Positions 27,624 through 36,241 of a stretch of 64,000 nt of DNA are shown here, piece by piece. A program made the translations under genes and the position numbers. The notes under the pieces are model-generated. The model was given only the letters and a program-made list of their open reading frames with translations. It did no database searches and had not been told where the DNA came from. Where the stretch lies: assembly GCA_964353175.1 (NCBI GenBank), contig CAYGUX010000012.1:12760-76759 (forward strand). The letters are read 5' to 3'. Positions within the stretch are counted from its first letter, which is position 1, and each line of letters begins with the position of its first letter. This DNA comes from JAIYCX01 sp964353175 (GTDB taxonomy: Bacteria > Bdellovibrionota_C > UBA2361 > SZUA-149 > DAOLCO01).

Positions 27624-28465
27624 GGCTTAGCTTTCAATGCAAGGCTACTTCCACTCGTCGGATGCTTTAGGTCTATCCTTACACACCTAAGGCTAAATTC
27701 ACCTACATTTTCCTTGTCAAGACCCACTACTCCACCATACTGAATATCACCGATCAATGGGTATCCGATATCTTTAAATGATCTACGCACAATATGCCGA
27801 GATCCATCCCTTAGACTGACTTCAACAAGAGCATAATCATCGCTTATCTTTAAAATACTCGCTTCAATAAAGACTCCTTCAGAAACAGCATTTTCTAAAG
27901 AAGACCTTATTATGTCTTTAGATACCTTAGCGTGATAACGTTTAGTCACTAAGTGGCTAGTGAACTGCCGATGTAAACTCTCCCACACCTCCCTTGACTT
28001 AGCGACAATACAAAGCCCACTAGTATAAAAGTCCAAACGCTGCACCAAGCCACCATCAAAAAGTTTAGGAGATGACTTTAAACACTCTTCACAATGAATA
28101 ACTGCATAATCAGCAAGAGTAGGAGGATCACCCTCAGATTGCAAAATCGAATGCATCCCACTTGGTTTATCAAAAACAAACATCTCCTCGTCTTCATAGA
28201 CAATCGGAACGATATTTTTCTGAATTTCCGCTAAAAATCGCAAACCAGGCGAAATGTCTGCAGACTTTTCAATTAAGACAGAATCTCCAGCGCTTAAGGT
28301 CATTCCAACTTTAGCAAGCCTACCATTAACCCGAACCCGCCCCGATTTAATCTCCTCTCGCCACTTAGCACGGGAAATATCAGGGAAAAGATCCCTAAGC
28401 AGCGCTTCAATACGCTTAGACTCCGTCCCAGACTCTACAATTAAGTTAATATTAGTTTTGTTCAT
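27620..28465 (-). CDS. RluA-family pseudouridine synthase
   Basis: 281 codons. N-terminal S4 RNA-binding domain (SGRVRVNGRLAKVGMTL) and catalytic domain with the Asp in QRLDFYTSGLCIVAKS. It isomerises uridine to pseudouridine in rRNA or tRNA. Which site is modified cannot be told. The usual RLDxxTSG is kept. Confidence 0.9.
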   Translation of the reverse strand: MNKTNINLIVESGTESKRIEALLRDLFPDISRAKWREEIKSGRVRVNGRLAKVGMTLSAGDSVLIEKSADISPGLRFLAEIQKNIVPIVYEDEEMFVFDKPSGMHSILQSEGDPPTLADYAVIHCEECLKSSPKLFDGGLVQRLDFYTSGLCIVAKSREVWESLHRQFTSHLVTKRYHAKVSKDIIRSSLENAVSEGVFIEASILKISDDYALVEVSLRDGSRHIVRRSFKDIGYPLIGDIQYGGVVGLDKENVGEFSLRCVRIDLKHPTSGSSLALKAKP

Positions 28466-28622
28466 AATTACTATGGCTTAGAGCATTTAAGGGGGGATAT
28501 TACAAGAACTATACGGCCATAGAGATTTAGATTTAATTCACTTTATAATATAAATACAGGCTAAATAAGAGGCGAATATAGTCACCTAAACTACCAAGTC
28601 TTTCATAAGATATAGGTAGTTA

Positions 28623-28737
28623 GTTCTCTTAAAATTAAATCTGGGTAGATGGACAAAAAGCCGTTCTGCATATTATCGGAAGAAATCCGAAGATATACAG
28701 GGCGGAGTTTTTTTCTAAGGTTCACGAAAGGTTTAAA
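28623..28737 (+). promoter_or_regulatory. BoxA-type leader with terminator-like hairpin, kinase locus
   Basis: Motif 1 at 28623-28650 (TTCTCTTAAAATTAAAT then CTGGGTAGAT), a hairpin at 28661-28705 (CCG..CTG.ATAT paired with ATAT.CAG..CGG, inner TCGGA/TCCGA) followed by seven T at 28708-28714, then motif 2 at 28715-28737 (AAGGTTCACGAAAGGTTT), which also contains the ribosome-binding site. The hairpin plus T-run is a textbook intrinsic terminator placed before the start codon, so expression may depend on antitermination. Confidence 0.6.
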
Positions 28738-29472
28738 ATGGATTGGTCACAAGTTATTGTGGATCAAACAGTCACAGTAAGAACGGGAAACTGTTTTTTA
28801 ACCAAGGTATTTGTTGATTCCGTCGAGGGCTTTCACAAAGGTCTTTTTAACAAACCTGGAGCATCATCGCTATTCACAGGTGAAGTGAAAGCTATGAACT
28901 CAATTCAGGGCGACAGAACACCGAAGGTACTCAATCCGAGTATTATGGTCGAGGGGCGTAACGGCTTCGTCATGAATTTCATTCAAGGAGAGGATAGTTT
29001 TAGCTATTTGCGGTCAGCTTCGGAGGAGAAGCTTTGCGAATGGATTCTTCAACTACTCGTGGCCCTAGAGGACGTTCACAAAGCTGGATATGCTCACCTC
29101 GATATCAAACCACAGAATACCATTACTGGTAGCGATGGAAAAGTGAGTATTGTTGATTTTGGGTCAGCACAACAATTCTCAAATAAATCAGTAAGCAAGG
29201 GTACTCATGGATATTTTTCTACCAATTGCCAACTAGCTTCAAAGCCTTGTAGCGATTTATATAGTACTCTGTGCTGTATCATCAATACTCGGACCCCAGG
29301 GATCAGAAGTATTGAATCGCCAGAAGTTAGAGCGAAAAGATTAGATGATTCATGGAAACGCTTAGTTGCACCGCTGATAAACGATCCAAACACCAGGATC
29401 CTCAGCGATGTTGGTAGTTTCAGGGATCATTTTTTGACTTTCACGAGGAATGAAGGAGTCTATACGAATTGA
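28738..29472 (+). CDS. Protein-kinase-like protein (Ser/Thr kinase fold, shortened N-lobe)
   Basis: 244 codons. Catalytic loop AHLDIKPQNTI and the metal-binding IVDFGSAQQF match eukaryote-type Ser/Thr kinases, with a possible activation segment KGTHGYFS. The N-lobe is short and has no glycine-rich loop; a candidate Lys lies in GEVKAM. No membrane segment. It may be active with a divergent ATP site or be a small accessory/defence kinase. Single gene with boxA-type leader, no partner beside it. Confidence 0.75.
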   Translation: MDWSQVIVDQTVTVRTGNCFLTKVFVDSVEGFHKGLFNKPGASSLFTGEVKAMNSIQGDRTPKVLNPSIMVEGRNGFVMNFIQGEDSFSYLRSASEEKLCEWILQLLVALEDVHKAGYAHLDIKPQNTITGSDGKVSIVDFGSAQQFSNKSVSKGTHGYFSTNCQLASKPCSDLYSTLCCIINTRTPGIRSIESPEVRAKRLDDSWKRLVAPLINDPNTRILSDVGSFRDHFLTFTRNEGVYTN

Positions 29473-29666
29473 AATTTAGGTATTCTTTTAGGTTTTCAAC
29501 CAAAAAAGCTCTGCCTATTTTTTGTCTCAAATCATGAAAACTCTAGTATCAAGAAAAACCCGATTGAATAGTTATTCAATAAAATCCATCGCACTAACAC
29601 TAAAATCAATCTTTCTAACAATAATAACTATCGCCTGCCATGGCTCATTCGGCAAGTTCTTTTATC

Positions 29667-30104
29667 CTATCTCCACTTAACCACCAACTCAGGCTCTTCC
29701 AGCAAAGACCCCAATTCAAAGCTCTTGTATAAATCATAAAAGCTTTTACTAGACTTGCTAACTCTAGAAAATGCTAACAACCTTATATCCTTCTCAGTGG
29801 ACCAATTCATACCACAGGTCTTAGCTCCCAATTTTTCCCATTTAAGAACCGCAGGATGACTAACGCCCAAATGATCCGCGAAATTCACCAAAGTCATTTC
29901 AAGAAATAGTCTAAGAAATCGCACATGATACCCCAATAACCTCCCTTGATAGCTAGATAAATGTGCAACAACTTTATTTTTAAAAATTTGCTGATTTACA
30001 TTAGGCGTCCAAATGCCACGAACTTGAATCATTGGCACGCTAAGAAGAACAACAGGAAAACCAAATCCAAAATCCACATATCTATCAGCTAGTTTCTCTT
30101 TCAT
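29667..30104 (-). CDS. Helix-turn-helix protein, probable antitoxin/regulator
   Basis: 145 codons. A HTH is seen in LGYHVRFLRLFLEMTLVNFADHLGVSHPAVLKWEK, the type found in HigA/MqsA-like antitoxins. Overlaps the upstream DUF4258 gene by 4 nt, as in toxin-antitoxin pairs where the toxin comes first. The N-terminal half before the HTH is not recognised. Likely autoregulates the pair. The gene-free stretch 29473-29666 upstream of its end holds nothing I can support. Confidence 0.65.
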   Translation of the reverse strand: MKEKLADRYVDFGFGFPVVLLSVPMIQVRGIWTPNVNQQIFKNKVVAHLSSYQGRLLGYHVRFLRLFLEMTLVNFADHLGVSHPAVLKWEKLGAKTCGMNWSTEKDIRLLAFSRVSKSSKSFYDLYKSFELGSLLEEPELVVKWR

Positions 30105-30400
30105 TCTATTTCCATGACTGTGATGATTATCATCCTATTTTCTAGAAAACTTACAATTACCCTAATTTCTTTTCCATCTAATGTTAATCCCCTAATCGCA
30201 TAATTCCAAGCAATATGGACATCATCAAATCTATCCTTAGCCTTCTCATGCCAACCTGTTTTCAGAACATACTCTATCTCTACTCGGTCAATTCTTCGTT
30301 CACCTTTTCTTATCCTAGCATGAAAAGTATCCAAATAATGACCAGAGGACACACTCAGTCGTATAAGCTTAAGTAAATATCTTAGTTTTAAAGGTCGCAT
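30101..30400 (-). CDS. DUF4258-type small protein, probable toxin
   Basis: 99 codons. The C-terminal part shows the DUF4258 pattern: HARIRKGERRIDRVEIEYVL, then DDVHIAWNYAIRGLTLDGKEIRVIV and a hydrophobic MIIITVMEI strand. Members are often the RelE-like partner of an HTH gene directly downstream, as here. Basic protein, no signal peptide. Confidence 0.65.
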   Translation of the reverse strand: MRPLKLRYLLKLIRLSVSSGHYLDTFHARIRKGERRIDRVEIEYVLKTGWHEKAKDRFDDVHIAWNYAIRGLTLDGKEIRVIVSFLENRMIIITVMEIE

Positions 30401-30564
30401 CTTTATTGTAACTGAGTTACATCAGGTTGTAAAGTTTTTTCACCAAAAATGAAATCCTACGTCATACAAAGCATCCCAATAGTACTTATCGTAAAAAACG
30501 ACCCAAGGATTCAATATTGTGGAAAACGATATTTAGAAGACGTGCGTTAGTTAGTTAAAATAGT

Positions 30565-30921
30565 GGCCTACCTACTAACCTAAGCATCTAACATTCTTAA
30601 ATAAGTTTCAAAAAACATCGAACAAGAGCTCTTCGCCCTTTGGAGTGGTTTTGTTATTATAAAAATGATGATTTCATCTTAAGTATAATAATACTCCCAT
30701 TTGTCATCCTGAGGAGCCGAAAGCGGGAGCCTGCCCTGAGCGTAGTCGAAGGGTGAGGATCTCAAAAGATCAATAATAATATGTTGTTGGAGATCCTCAC
30801 GGCCCTTTCAGGGCCTCAGGGTGACAAGGTGGTAGGCCTTCTAATGATGTTAGAAATAGATTGAATATTATGTTCATTATTATTTTCTTACTACCAATTC
30901 CCACTCTAAAGGGTGAAGAGC
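30565..30921. repeat. Composite of intergenic repeats
   Basis: Fills the gene-free 30401-31064. At 30565-30625 lies a divergent copy of the repeat found at 33800 and 47151 (CCTAAGCATCTAA core and the flank seen at the right copy). Arms at 30627-30648 and 30901-30921 are inverted (CTTCGCCCTTTGGAGTGG type) and related to 1022-1042. Inside them, 30701-30827 is a palindromic element with ends TTGTCATCCTGAGG / CCTCAGGGTGACAA and inner GTGAGGATCT / AGATCCTCAC arms, a kind of repeat dispersed in many bacteria. One isolated DnaA-box-like TGTGGATAA lies near 31008. Confidence 0.6.
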
Positions 30922-31064
30922 CAACTGCCAGCCCAATTTATTAAAAGGCCCGAGATCGCTCCAGAGATACAAATGGCCATGCATGGAAACTATCTTATAC
31001 TATTTCGTGTGGATAAAAATGTTTTAAGAATAGAGAGAATAGTTCACCGGGCTAGAAATCTAAG

Positions 31065-31754
31065 TTAAAGAGCAAAATCGACCGCTGCTTCGGCGTGAAT
31101 TTTTGCTGTGTCAAATAGGGGTAAATCGCTATCACCAGCAGATATCAATAGCCCTATTTCAGTACAACCTAGGATAGCTGCTTCCGCTCCACTAGCTGCG
31201 AGGTTTTTAATGATCTGTCTATATTCCAAGCGTGAGTCTTCTTTGATAACTCCCTTACATAGCTCATCGTAGATTATGTTATGAACAGCACTTCTTTCTG
31301 TCTCTTCCGGAATAATGACTTCTAAACTATAATCCTTCTCTAATCTCCCACGATAAAACTCTTGTTCCATCGTAAAACGAGTTCCTAGTAATCCAACCTT
31401 TCTAATCTTACTCTTGATAACTTGAGTCGCGGTAGCGTCCGCTATATGTAGAAGTGGAATATTTATTTTTTCGGTGATTAAGTCTGCGACATTGTGCATT
31501 GTGTTAGTGCAAATAAGCAAACAATCTGCTCCTCCCTTTTCAAGGCTTTGCGCAGCATCTATAAGTAGCTTTGCAGCACTTTCCCAGTCACCCTTTTTCT
31601 GTAGAATCTCTATTTCTTGAAAATCTAAACTGTAGAGAATTATTTTAGCGGAATGTAATCCACCCAATCTCTGCTTAACCTCAGTATTGATAATTCGATA
31701 ATATTCTGCACTCGATTCCCAACTCATACCACCTAGTAGTCCGATCGTTTTCAT
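31065..31754 (-). CDS. Aspartate/glutamate racemase family protein
   Basis: 229 codons. Start IGLLGGMSWESSAEYYRIIN, first catalytic Cys in LLICTNTMHNV and second in AAILGCTEIGLLI. Cofactor-independent two-base racemase of the YgeA/AspR group; it could supply D-aspartate or D-glutamate, but broad-specificity members are common. Single gene between the repeats and the cytochrome gene. Confidence 0.88.
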   Translation of the reverse strand: MKTIGLLGGMSWESSAEYYRIINTEVKQRLGGLHSAKIILYSLDFQEIEILQKKGDWESAAKLLIDAAQSLEKGGADCLLICTNTMHNVADLITEKINIPLLHIADATATQVIKSKIRKVGLLGTRFTMEQEFYRGRLEKDYSLEVIIPEETERSAVHNIIYDELCKGVIKEDSRLEYRQIIKNLAASGAEAAILGCTEIGLLISAGDSDLPLFDTAKIHAEAAVDFAL

Positions 31755-31858
31755 TACTTTAAACTCCCTAACTTGAGTTTGATTGAAAGAACGCTATGTT
31801 TACCACCTTTCCAAAAATTGGAAAGGGTTTTTAATGGATTGCTAGCGCCACCAAACAC

Positions 31859-33079
31859 CTATGGCTTAGCTCCCTGCCTAATCCAGTTGTAAAATAAGTT
31901 TATATTCTCCACCTCAACAGCGGGTAAGCCTAGCGGCATACCTCGGGGTCCTGAATATCTATTACATTTTATTTCATAATGTCTTGAGATCAGATGCGAA
32001 ATCACCTTAGGCACCTTATGTTCATTGTCAGCAATCAAAGACACTCTTTTCCCATCTGTCCCTAAACCACCCTTCATAAAAGATTCATACGTTGAAAAAT
32101 CAACTCCTTGACCCTGAAAACCAAAACCACCCGTATTTCCTGGACCTCCATCACCCCTCATCGGGACTGGATTTGAGTGACAATGCCAACAGGTATTTTT
32201 GAAAATTTTTGTTTCAATCTCACTATACGAGATCATCCTGTTCATGTCTTGCTCAAGCTCAATATTCACATCACAATCTAACTCTTCATCAGGAAGCGAA
32301 AAGATGTATGCAGTAAGATCTTCAATCTCACTGGACGTAAGCTCAATTCTTGGCATCAATGAATTAGGATTTATTAGACTTGGAGTACTTAGCCAAAGCA
32401 CCACATTAGAGCGGCTCATTCGATATTTAGTACGACTCAAGTCCGGAGCCATCTTAAGTGTATCACTTATGTTACCCGTCAAAGGATAGGCAATCTGACT
32501 CAAATCGGATAGACCATTTTCATGGCAAATATTACATTGTTTATCATGAAAAGTTTTCCTACCTTTTTCTTTTACTCCTTTTATGAGTTCTTCTGAAATT
32601 TTCGACAGACCATTATCTCGGTAAAAATAATTTGCAATTGTTTTCGCTTCAATCTCACTAATATCCAACTTAGGCATCATACTACCTAAGCCAGGCCGTA
32701 CGATATGCGGATCGACTAAAAACTTTTCAAACCATTCTCGCTTGATCCTAAGATCAATATTTTCTAGGCTAGGAATAAGATAAAAATGCTGAATTCTTTT
32801 TTTCCATCTTTCCACATCCTCTTTCTTATAGGAACCAAATGTACTCTCATTTCTAATCTTTAAATGACATCCCTTACAATCTTGCATTAAACCTAATGAT
32901 GGCACATCAGCCCCCAATTCATGGCAGCGATTGCACTGATAAAAAGTCACCAGCCCTATAGGAGAATTTTCCTTATTCTTAAGTTGAAAGACAGGAGTAG
33001 TCAGCGTTCGATCCTGACAAGAACAAAGCACTCCCAAAAACACTAAGAACCACAGACACTTAACTAACAATTTTTTCAA
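31859..33079 (-). CDS. Tetraheme c-type cytochrome lipoprotein
   Basis: 406 codons. Signal peptide with lipobox (LVFLGVLC, acylated Cys about residue 19) and four heme-attachment sites: CNRCH, CKGCH, CNICH and CWHCH, arranged as several cytochrome c modules with Met ligand candidates (SLMPRIEL, GSMMPKLD). It is a periplasm-facing electron carrier anchored by lipid. No oxidase or reductase subunit adjoins except the divergent membrane gene at 33157, so its partner is unknown. Confidence 0.85.
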   Translation of the reverse strand: MKKLLVKCLWFLVFLGVLCSCQDRTLTTPVFQLKNKENSPIGLVTFYQCNRCHELGADVPSLGLMQDCKGCHLKIRNESTFGSYKKEDVERWKKRIQHFYLIPSLENIDLRIKREWFEKFLVDPHIVRPGLGSMMPKLDISEIEAKTIANYFYRDNGLSKISEELIKGVKEKGRKTFHDKQCNICHENGLSDLSQIAYPLTGNISDTLKMAPDLSRTKYRMSRSNVVLWLSTPSLINPNSLMPRIELTSSEIEDLTAYIFSLPDEELDCDVNIELEQDMNRMISYSEIETKIFKNTCWHCHSNPVPMRGDGGPGNTGGFGFQGQGVDFSTYESFMKGGLGTDGKRVSLIADNEHKVPKVISHLISRHYEIKCNRYSGPRGMPLGLPAVEVENINLFYNWIRQGAKP

Positions 33080-33156
33080 TTTATTCTATGTCGCTCTAAT
33101 AAGATCAATAAATTAACAATATTCGACATAACACAGTTATCAATTAGGGGGGCAAT

Positions 33157-33798
33157 CTGTTTTACTTTATACTCGCGGTTCTAACTATTATATCATCTCC
33201 ACTTCCTGCATTAGCTTGCGGAAATGCTATGCACATTGGCTCATACACTGAGCCGACTTATGGAGAATTTCTACTTGCAAACTTCCTACTCTATACATCC
33301 ATTCTATGCCTATCGGTTCTATGCATTTTAAATAGCTTGTCTCTCTTTTCTTTATACAAAAACAAAGTTAGAGTTAAAAATTGCTATTGGATAGTTATTT
33401 TATTTATAGCCTATCTTCTTTTCTATATTAGTGGATACAACCTTTTGTTAACAAATACTCACCTAAGTTTTTTCTACGGCGCAGAATCATACGGAGCAGG
33501 GGAAGACAACGGGCTACTGAGTAAAATCACAGCTGAGATCCACAATCTCCCAAATCACATAATCTATCTAGAATATTTGCACAAAACATTAATCACCTTA
33601 TTTTCACTATCTTGGTTTGTTCTTTTAATTAAAAAAGTGAACCAAACATATAACCCTAAAAAACTAACCGAACGAAACTCCATTTTCAGACGTGCTCACT
33701 ACTTTTTCACAAAACTTCTACCCTTATCTATTTGTATCTGCCTACTTGGGGCAATATTATATAGTTTTTTCCTTGCATCTCCACAGGTGATTCAATGA
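33157..33798 (+). CDS. Membrane protein with signal-peptide-like start, possible CTG initiation
   Basis: The first ATG is at 33229, but the same frame continues upstream without a stop to CTG at 33157, preceded by AGGGGGG about 5 nt away. From CTG the protein begins with a hydrophobic segment ending PLPALA before CGNAMHIG, a good signal peptide that the ATG start would lose. Three further membrane helices follow. Family not recognised. Divergent from the tetraheme cytochrome, so it may be its membrane partner. Confidence 0.55.
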   Translation: MFYFILAVLTIISSPLPALACGNAMHIGSYTEPTYGEFLLANFLLYTSILCLSVLCILNSLSLFSLYKNKVRVKNCYWIVILFIAYLLFYISGYNLLLTNTHLSFFYGAESYGAGEDNGLLSKITAEIHNLPNHIIYLEYLHKTLITLFSLSWFVLLIKKVNQTYNPKKLTERNSIFRRAHYFFTKLLPLSICICLLGAILYSFFLASPQVIQ

Positions 33799-33799
33799 G

Positions 33800-33844
33800 C
33801 AAGTTGGCTTTATATTAGCCTACCTACCATCCTAAGCATCTAAT
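33800..33844 (+). repeat. 45-bp direct repeat, left copy (candidate attachment site)
   Basis: Identical over 45 bp to 47151-47195, in the same orientation (CAAGTTGGCTTTATATTAGC to CATCTAAT). The block between the two differs in content from its surroundings and is cut at both ends through coding sequence, as expected of an integrated element's attL/attR. A third, diverged copy lies at 30565. Confidence 0.7.
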
Positions 33845-34213
33845 CTCCTCATCGATATCCTTTTTAGTGTTTGTATGCTCATTGGTAAAGAAACGGGGAG
33901 ATTCTCCAGCTTTTGAAACTCCAGAACGTACTAGATACTGAACATGAGCCCTTAGGTTCTGCTTAGCGGTCTGAGAGTTCATTTTCACCACCCGAGCCTT
34001 AACCACTACCCTTTGCTGAAATCCTCTTTGTGGCCTTATCCGCCCTTCCCCCTTGGCTCCAAACTTAGCATTTGATCTTCTAGACTTCTTAGCCAGAACT
34101 TTCTTAATCATAGATAATGCTGAAACATCGGAATCACGCACGTATCTGGGCAAACATGGCCTAAATTCACTCACCCCGGGTAGAATTGGCTCTAATGGCT
34201 TCTTAATTTTCAT
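33824..34213 (-). pseudogene. N-terminal fragment of a plasmid-type relaxase (DUF3363/VirD2-like)
   Basis: 129 codons. The stretch from SRRSNAKFGAKGEGRI through RVVVKARVVKMNSQTAKQNLRAHVQYLVRSGVSKAG matches the start of conjugative relaxases of the DUF3363 type, where normally several hundred residues follow. Here the frame enters the 45-bp repeat, which supplies the stop codon after EEIRCLGW. So the relaxase is cut at the element boundary. It would have nicked DNA at oriT for transfer; as it stands it lacks the catalytic C-terminal regions. Confidence 0.7.
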
Positions 34214-34428
34214 ACTTTTACTACCTGCCCCCGCTTTTCCCTTGTCATATTAAGCACTTAGTACCCCCTTGCCTCCTCTCCTATCTCCCTGCCCCCGATT
34301 AAACGTTGTGTTTTGAGAGAGTTAATCCAGACGAGCCACCAATGTGTTTATCTTGCTGTATCAAAATCAATGTAAGTCTTCCCTATTCTATATTTCTGCT
34401 TACTTTGATTTTCAAAATTTTTGACTCT

Positions 34429-34671
34429 CTACTTCGTATCTATTTTAGAAATTGCTCTATGCGCTTTTTCTAAATAGGCATCAGCGCCGTTTCGCACTAG
34501 GGCTTCAAAGAACGTCTCTATGCTTTCAAACTTACTATACTTACTAAGTAGCTCCCCTACTGAGAAATGATCCTTAGGGGCCTTTAGTTTTACCGTGATA
34601 ATCTTATCTCGGCGTTGAAATGTAGTTGTATCAACTGAGACTTGTATTGTTTTCGTGTCTGCATTTTCCAT
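34429..34671 (-). CDS. Small hypothetical protein of the plasmid-like block
   Basis: 80 codons with a perfect GGAGG site 8 nt before ATG at 34671. Short beta-then-helix pattern (TKTIQVSVDTTTFQRRDKI, then VGELLSKYSKF), suggestive of an accessory DNA-binding or mobilisation protein beside the relaxase fragment, but no family is recognised. Confidence 0.55.
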   Translation of the reverse strand: MENADTKTIQVSVDTTTFQRRDKIITVKLKAPKDHFSVGELLSKYSKFESIETFFEALVRNGADAYLEKAHRAISKIDTK

Positions 34672-34748
34672 TAAATTACCTCCGTTTTGTATTGGGGTAA
34701 CTTTTAACAGGCTATTTGGTTGGGGGTGGGGTCACCTAAGTGGTACAC

Positions 34749-35261
34749 CTAGGTGGTACATATATCTTTCATCATATATAGGGCGCTGTTTTGATAGTTT
34801 GAAAGAGTATCCTCCAGCTTAGGCATATTTTCATTTTGATGTTCATACCTAAAAAACCCTAATTTGCTCCAAAATCTTTCGGAATCTTGAACTGCAATAA
34901 GTGAAAGATGCTTATAGGATTGTTCTGTAGCCAAACACAGTGCTTTATCAAATAACATCCTCGCACCTCCTACTCCCCTAAAGGAAGGATCTATTGCAAT
35001 ATCATGAATGTAATAACAGTCTGGATCATTGGGAATTTGTGATAGAAACGTATCTAACTTAGGTGGAGAATCTAATTGCCATGGGTGAGAAAACATATAT
35101 CCCACAACTTTGTTGTCTATTTCTAATACGAAGCAACCTTTAGGATAAATAGTTAGCTTTTCACCCAAAACTTCAGGCCGTTCTGGGTTTACTTCTTCAT
35201 AACAACTGGCTTGCACTGCTACGATAGCAGATAGGTCAGTTAATTTAGATAAGCGAATATT
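34749..35261 (-). CDS. GNAT-family N-acetyltransferase
   Basis: 170 codons from ATG at 35261 (MNIRLSKLTD), where the GNAT fold begins; the frame stays open to a GTG at 35357. Acetyl-CoA loop IAIDPSFRGVGGARMLFDKA and the closing VQDSERFWSKLGFFRY are clear. Substrate unknown; such enzymes modify amines of small molecules or proteins. No strong ribosome-binding site at either start. Confidence 0.82.
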   Translation of the reverse strand, partial: NIRLSKLTDLSAIVAVQASCYEEVNPERPEVLGEKLTIYPKGCFVLEIDNKVVGYMFSHPWQLDSPPKLDTFLSQIPNDPDCYYIHDIAIDPSFRGVGGARMLFDKALCLATEQSYKHLSLIAVQDSERFWSKLGFFRYEHQNENMPKLEDTLSNYQNSALYMMKDICTT

Positions 35262-35350
35262 CATAAGTTTGCAATTAGATTTTGTCTCTTCAAAGTAAAA
35301 CCTAACTACCCGATGAGATGTTTTATAAAAATGTGATTCCACAAGTAAAT

Positions 35351-35390
35351 AAAACACCCCATCGAGTGATAAAACACAAGATGGGATGTG
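35351..35390 (-). terminator. Rho-independent terminator of the fae gene
   Basis: Minus-strand CATCCCATC pairs with GATGGGGTG (35355-35388) and is followed by TTTTATTTACTT. It closes the fae unit 30 nt after its stop. Confidence 0.65.
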
Positions 35391-35420
35391 ATCAGTTTAA
35401 CAGCCACTGATCAGACGAAT

Positions 35421-35990
35421 TCAGCTTTGAGCACTCGCTAGCGCTGCATCATATACTGACTGATCCCAGTCTTCTGCTCCGCTTCCGAATGGGTGTTTAG
35501 CCGATTTCGATGTGGCAATTGCGTCTGCTGAAGTCGGGGCACCAGTGACCGCACTCCTAATCGCCTGATACGTCGCTTCATGGTTGAATGCAGCGATCTT
35601 CTCATTGGAAGTTGCCCCCCAATGAATGAAGACGGAGACGATAATCACAAGCTCGTCGACCATTTCCTCCGGAATCGTCCCATCTTCCACGGCACGAAGT
35701 ACAGCTCTTGCAATCGCCTCCTGTGATGGGCCAAAGTGCTGCACTGCCGCAGTAGCACCACCGATAGTCACCTTATTAACCAGCAGAGTTGCTGGCTTAG
35801 TAAGGCTATTCGGTGTTGCAACCGCAAACAGTGAAGTATGGCCCTTTGCAGGTTGCGCCAGTCCAACGGCAAAAGCAATCCCAACAGGTCCAACTTTTTC
35901 GCCGATCAGCACATCCACATGTGCAATCTCATCCCCGTCTCCCTTAAGGCTTTCACCCGTCAAGAGAGTCCAGTCCTGGACAGTATGCAT
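35421..35990 (-). CDS. fae: Formaldehyde-activating enzyme (Fae-like)
   Basis: 189 codons. It has the Fae hallmarks: GDEIAHVDVLIGEKVGPVG with the active-site His, AKGHTSLFAVATPN, KPATLLVNKV, VIIVSVFIHWGA and KHPFGSG. Fae condenses formaldehyde with tetrahydromethanopterin in C1 metabolism. No other C1 or methanopterin gene is in the window, so a detoxifying or sensing use is possible. G+C and codon use are much higher than in the chromosome, and the gene carries its own hairpin-rich leader and terminator, so it was probably acquired as a unit. Confidence 0.88.
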   Translation of the reverse strand: MHTVQDWTLLTGESLKGDGDEIAHVDVLIGEKVGPVGIAFAVGLAQPAKGHTSLFAVATPNSLTKPATLLVNKVTIGGATAAVQHFGPSQEAIARAVLRAVEDGTIPEEMVDELVIIVSVFIHWGATSNEKIAAFNHEATYQAIRSAVTGAPTSADAIATSKSAKHPFGSGAEDWDQSVYDAALASAQS

Positions 35991-36078
35991 GGCATTCTCC
36001 TCATCTTAGAGCTACAAACTTGCCAAGTCGTAGCCATACCTATGAAGTAAGAAGTCAATAGACCTCTCACTTAAAACC

Positions 36079-36241
36079 GACAGAGACCAACAAGGTCACT
36101 GTCCCATTTGTCGATCACGTGAGTCGACAGCAGGAATGTCTGAGCTACTGAGAACACAGACAATTCTACCGATAACTTTGAATGAAAACTATATAGCTAA
36201 AACGAGAAAAGGTTTTTGACAAAAATTTCTCTTCTATATTT
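36079..36241 (-). promoter_or_regulatory. Promoter and hairpin-rich leader of fae
   Basis: Minus strand: a TTGTCA -35-like box near 36217, a weak version of the boxA-type motif ending CGGTAGAATT (36162-36189), then three hairpins in a row: TGTCTG/CAGACA (36138-36163), TGTCGA/TCGACA (36109-36129) and GACAG.GACC/GGTC.CTGTC (36079-36103). The plan matches the cassette leaders at 42-46 kb though the sequence is more diverged. Between 36242 and 36541 I see nothing further. Confidence 0.5.

Noticed and set aside
28738..29490. Read-through of the TGA at the end of the kinase-like gene
   Set aside because: No SECIS-like hairpin at the proper distance and the downstream frame has no protein character.
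29534..29680. 48-codon plus-strand frame with a signal-like hydrophobic stretch
   Set aside because: No ribosome-binding site, overlaps the end of the HTH gene; could be the remnant of a lost gene but unsupported.
31000..31020. DnaA box TGTGGATAA near 31008
   Set aside because: A single consensus site in an AT-rich gap is expected by chance.
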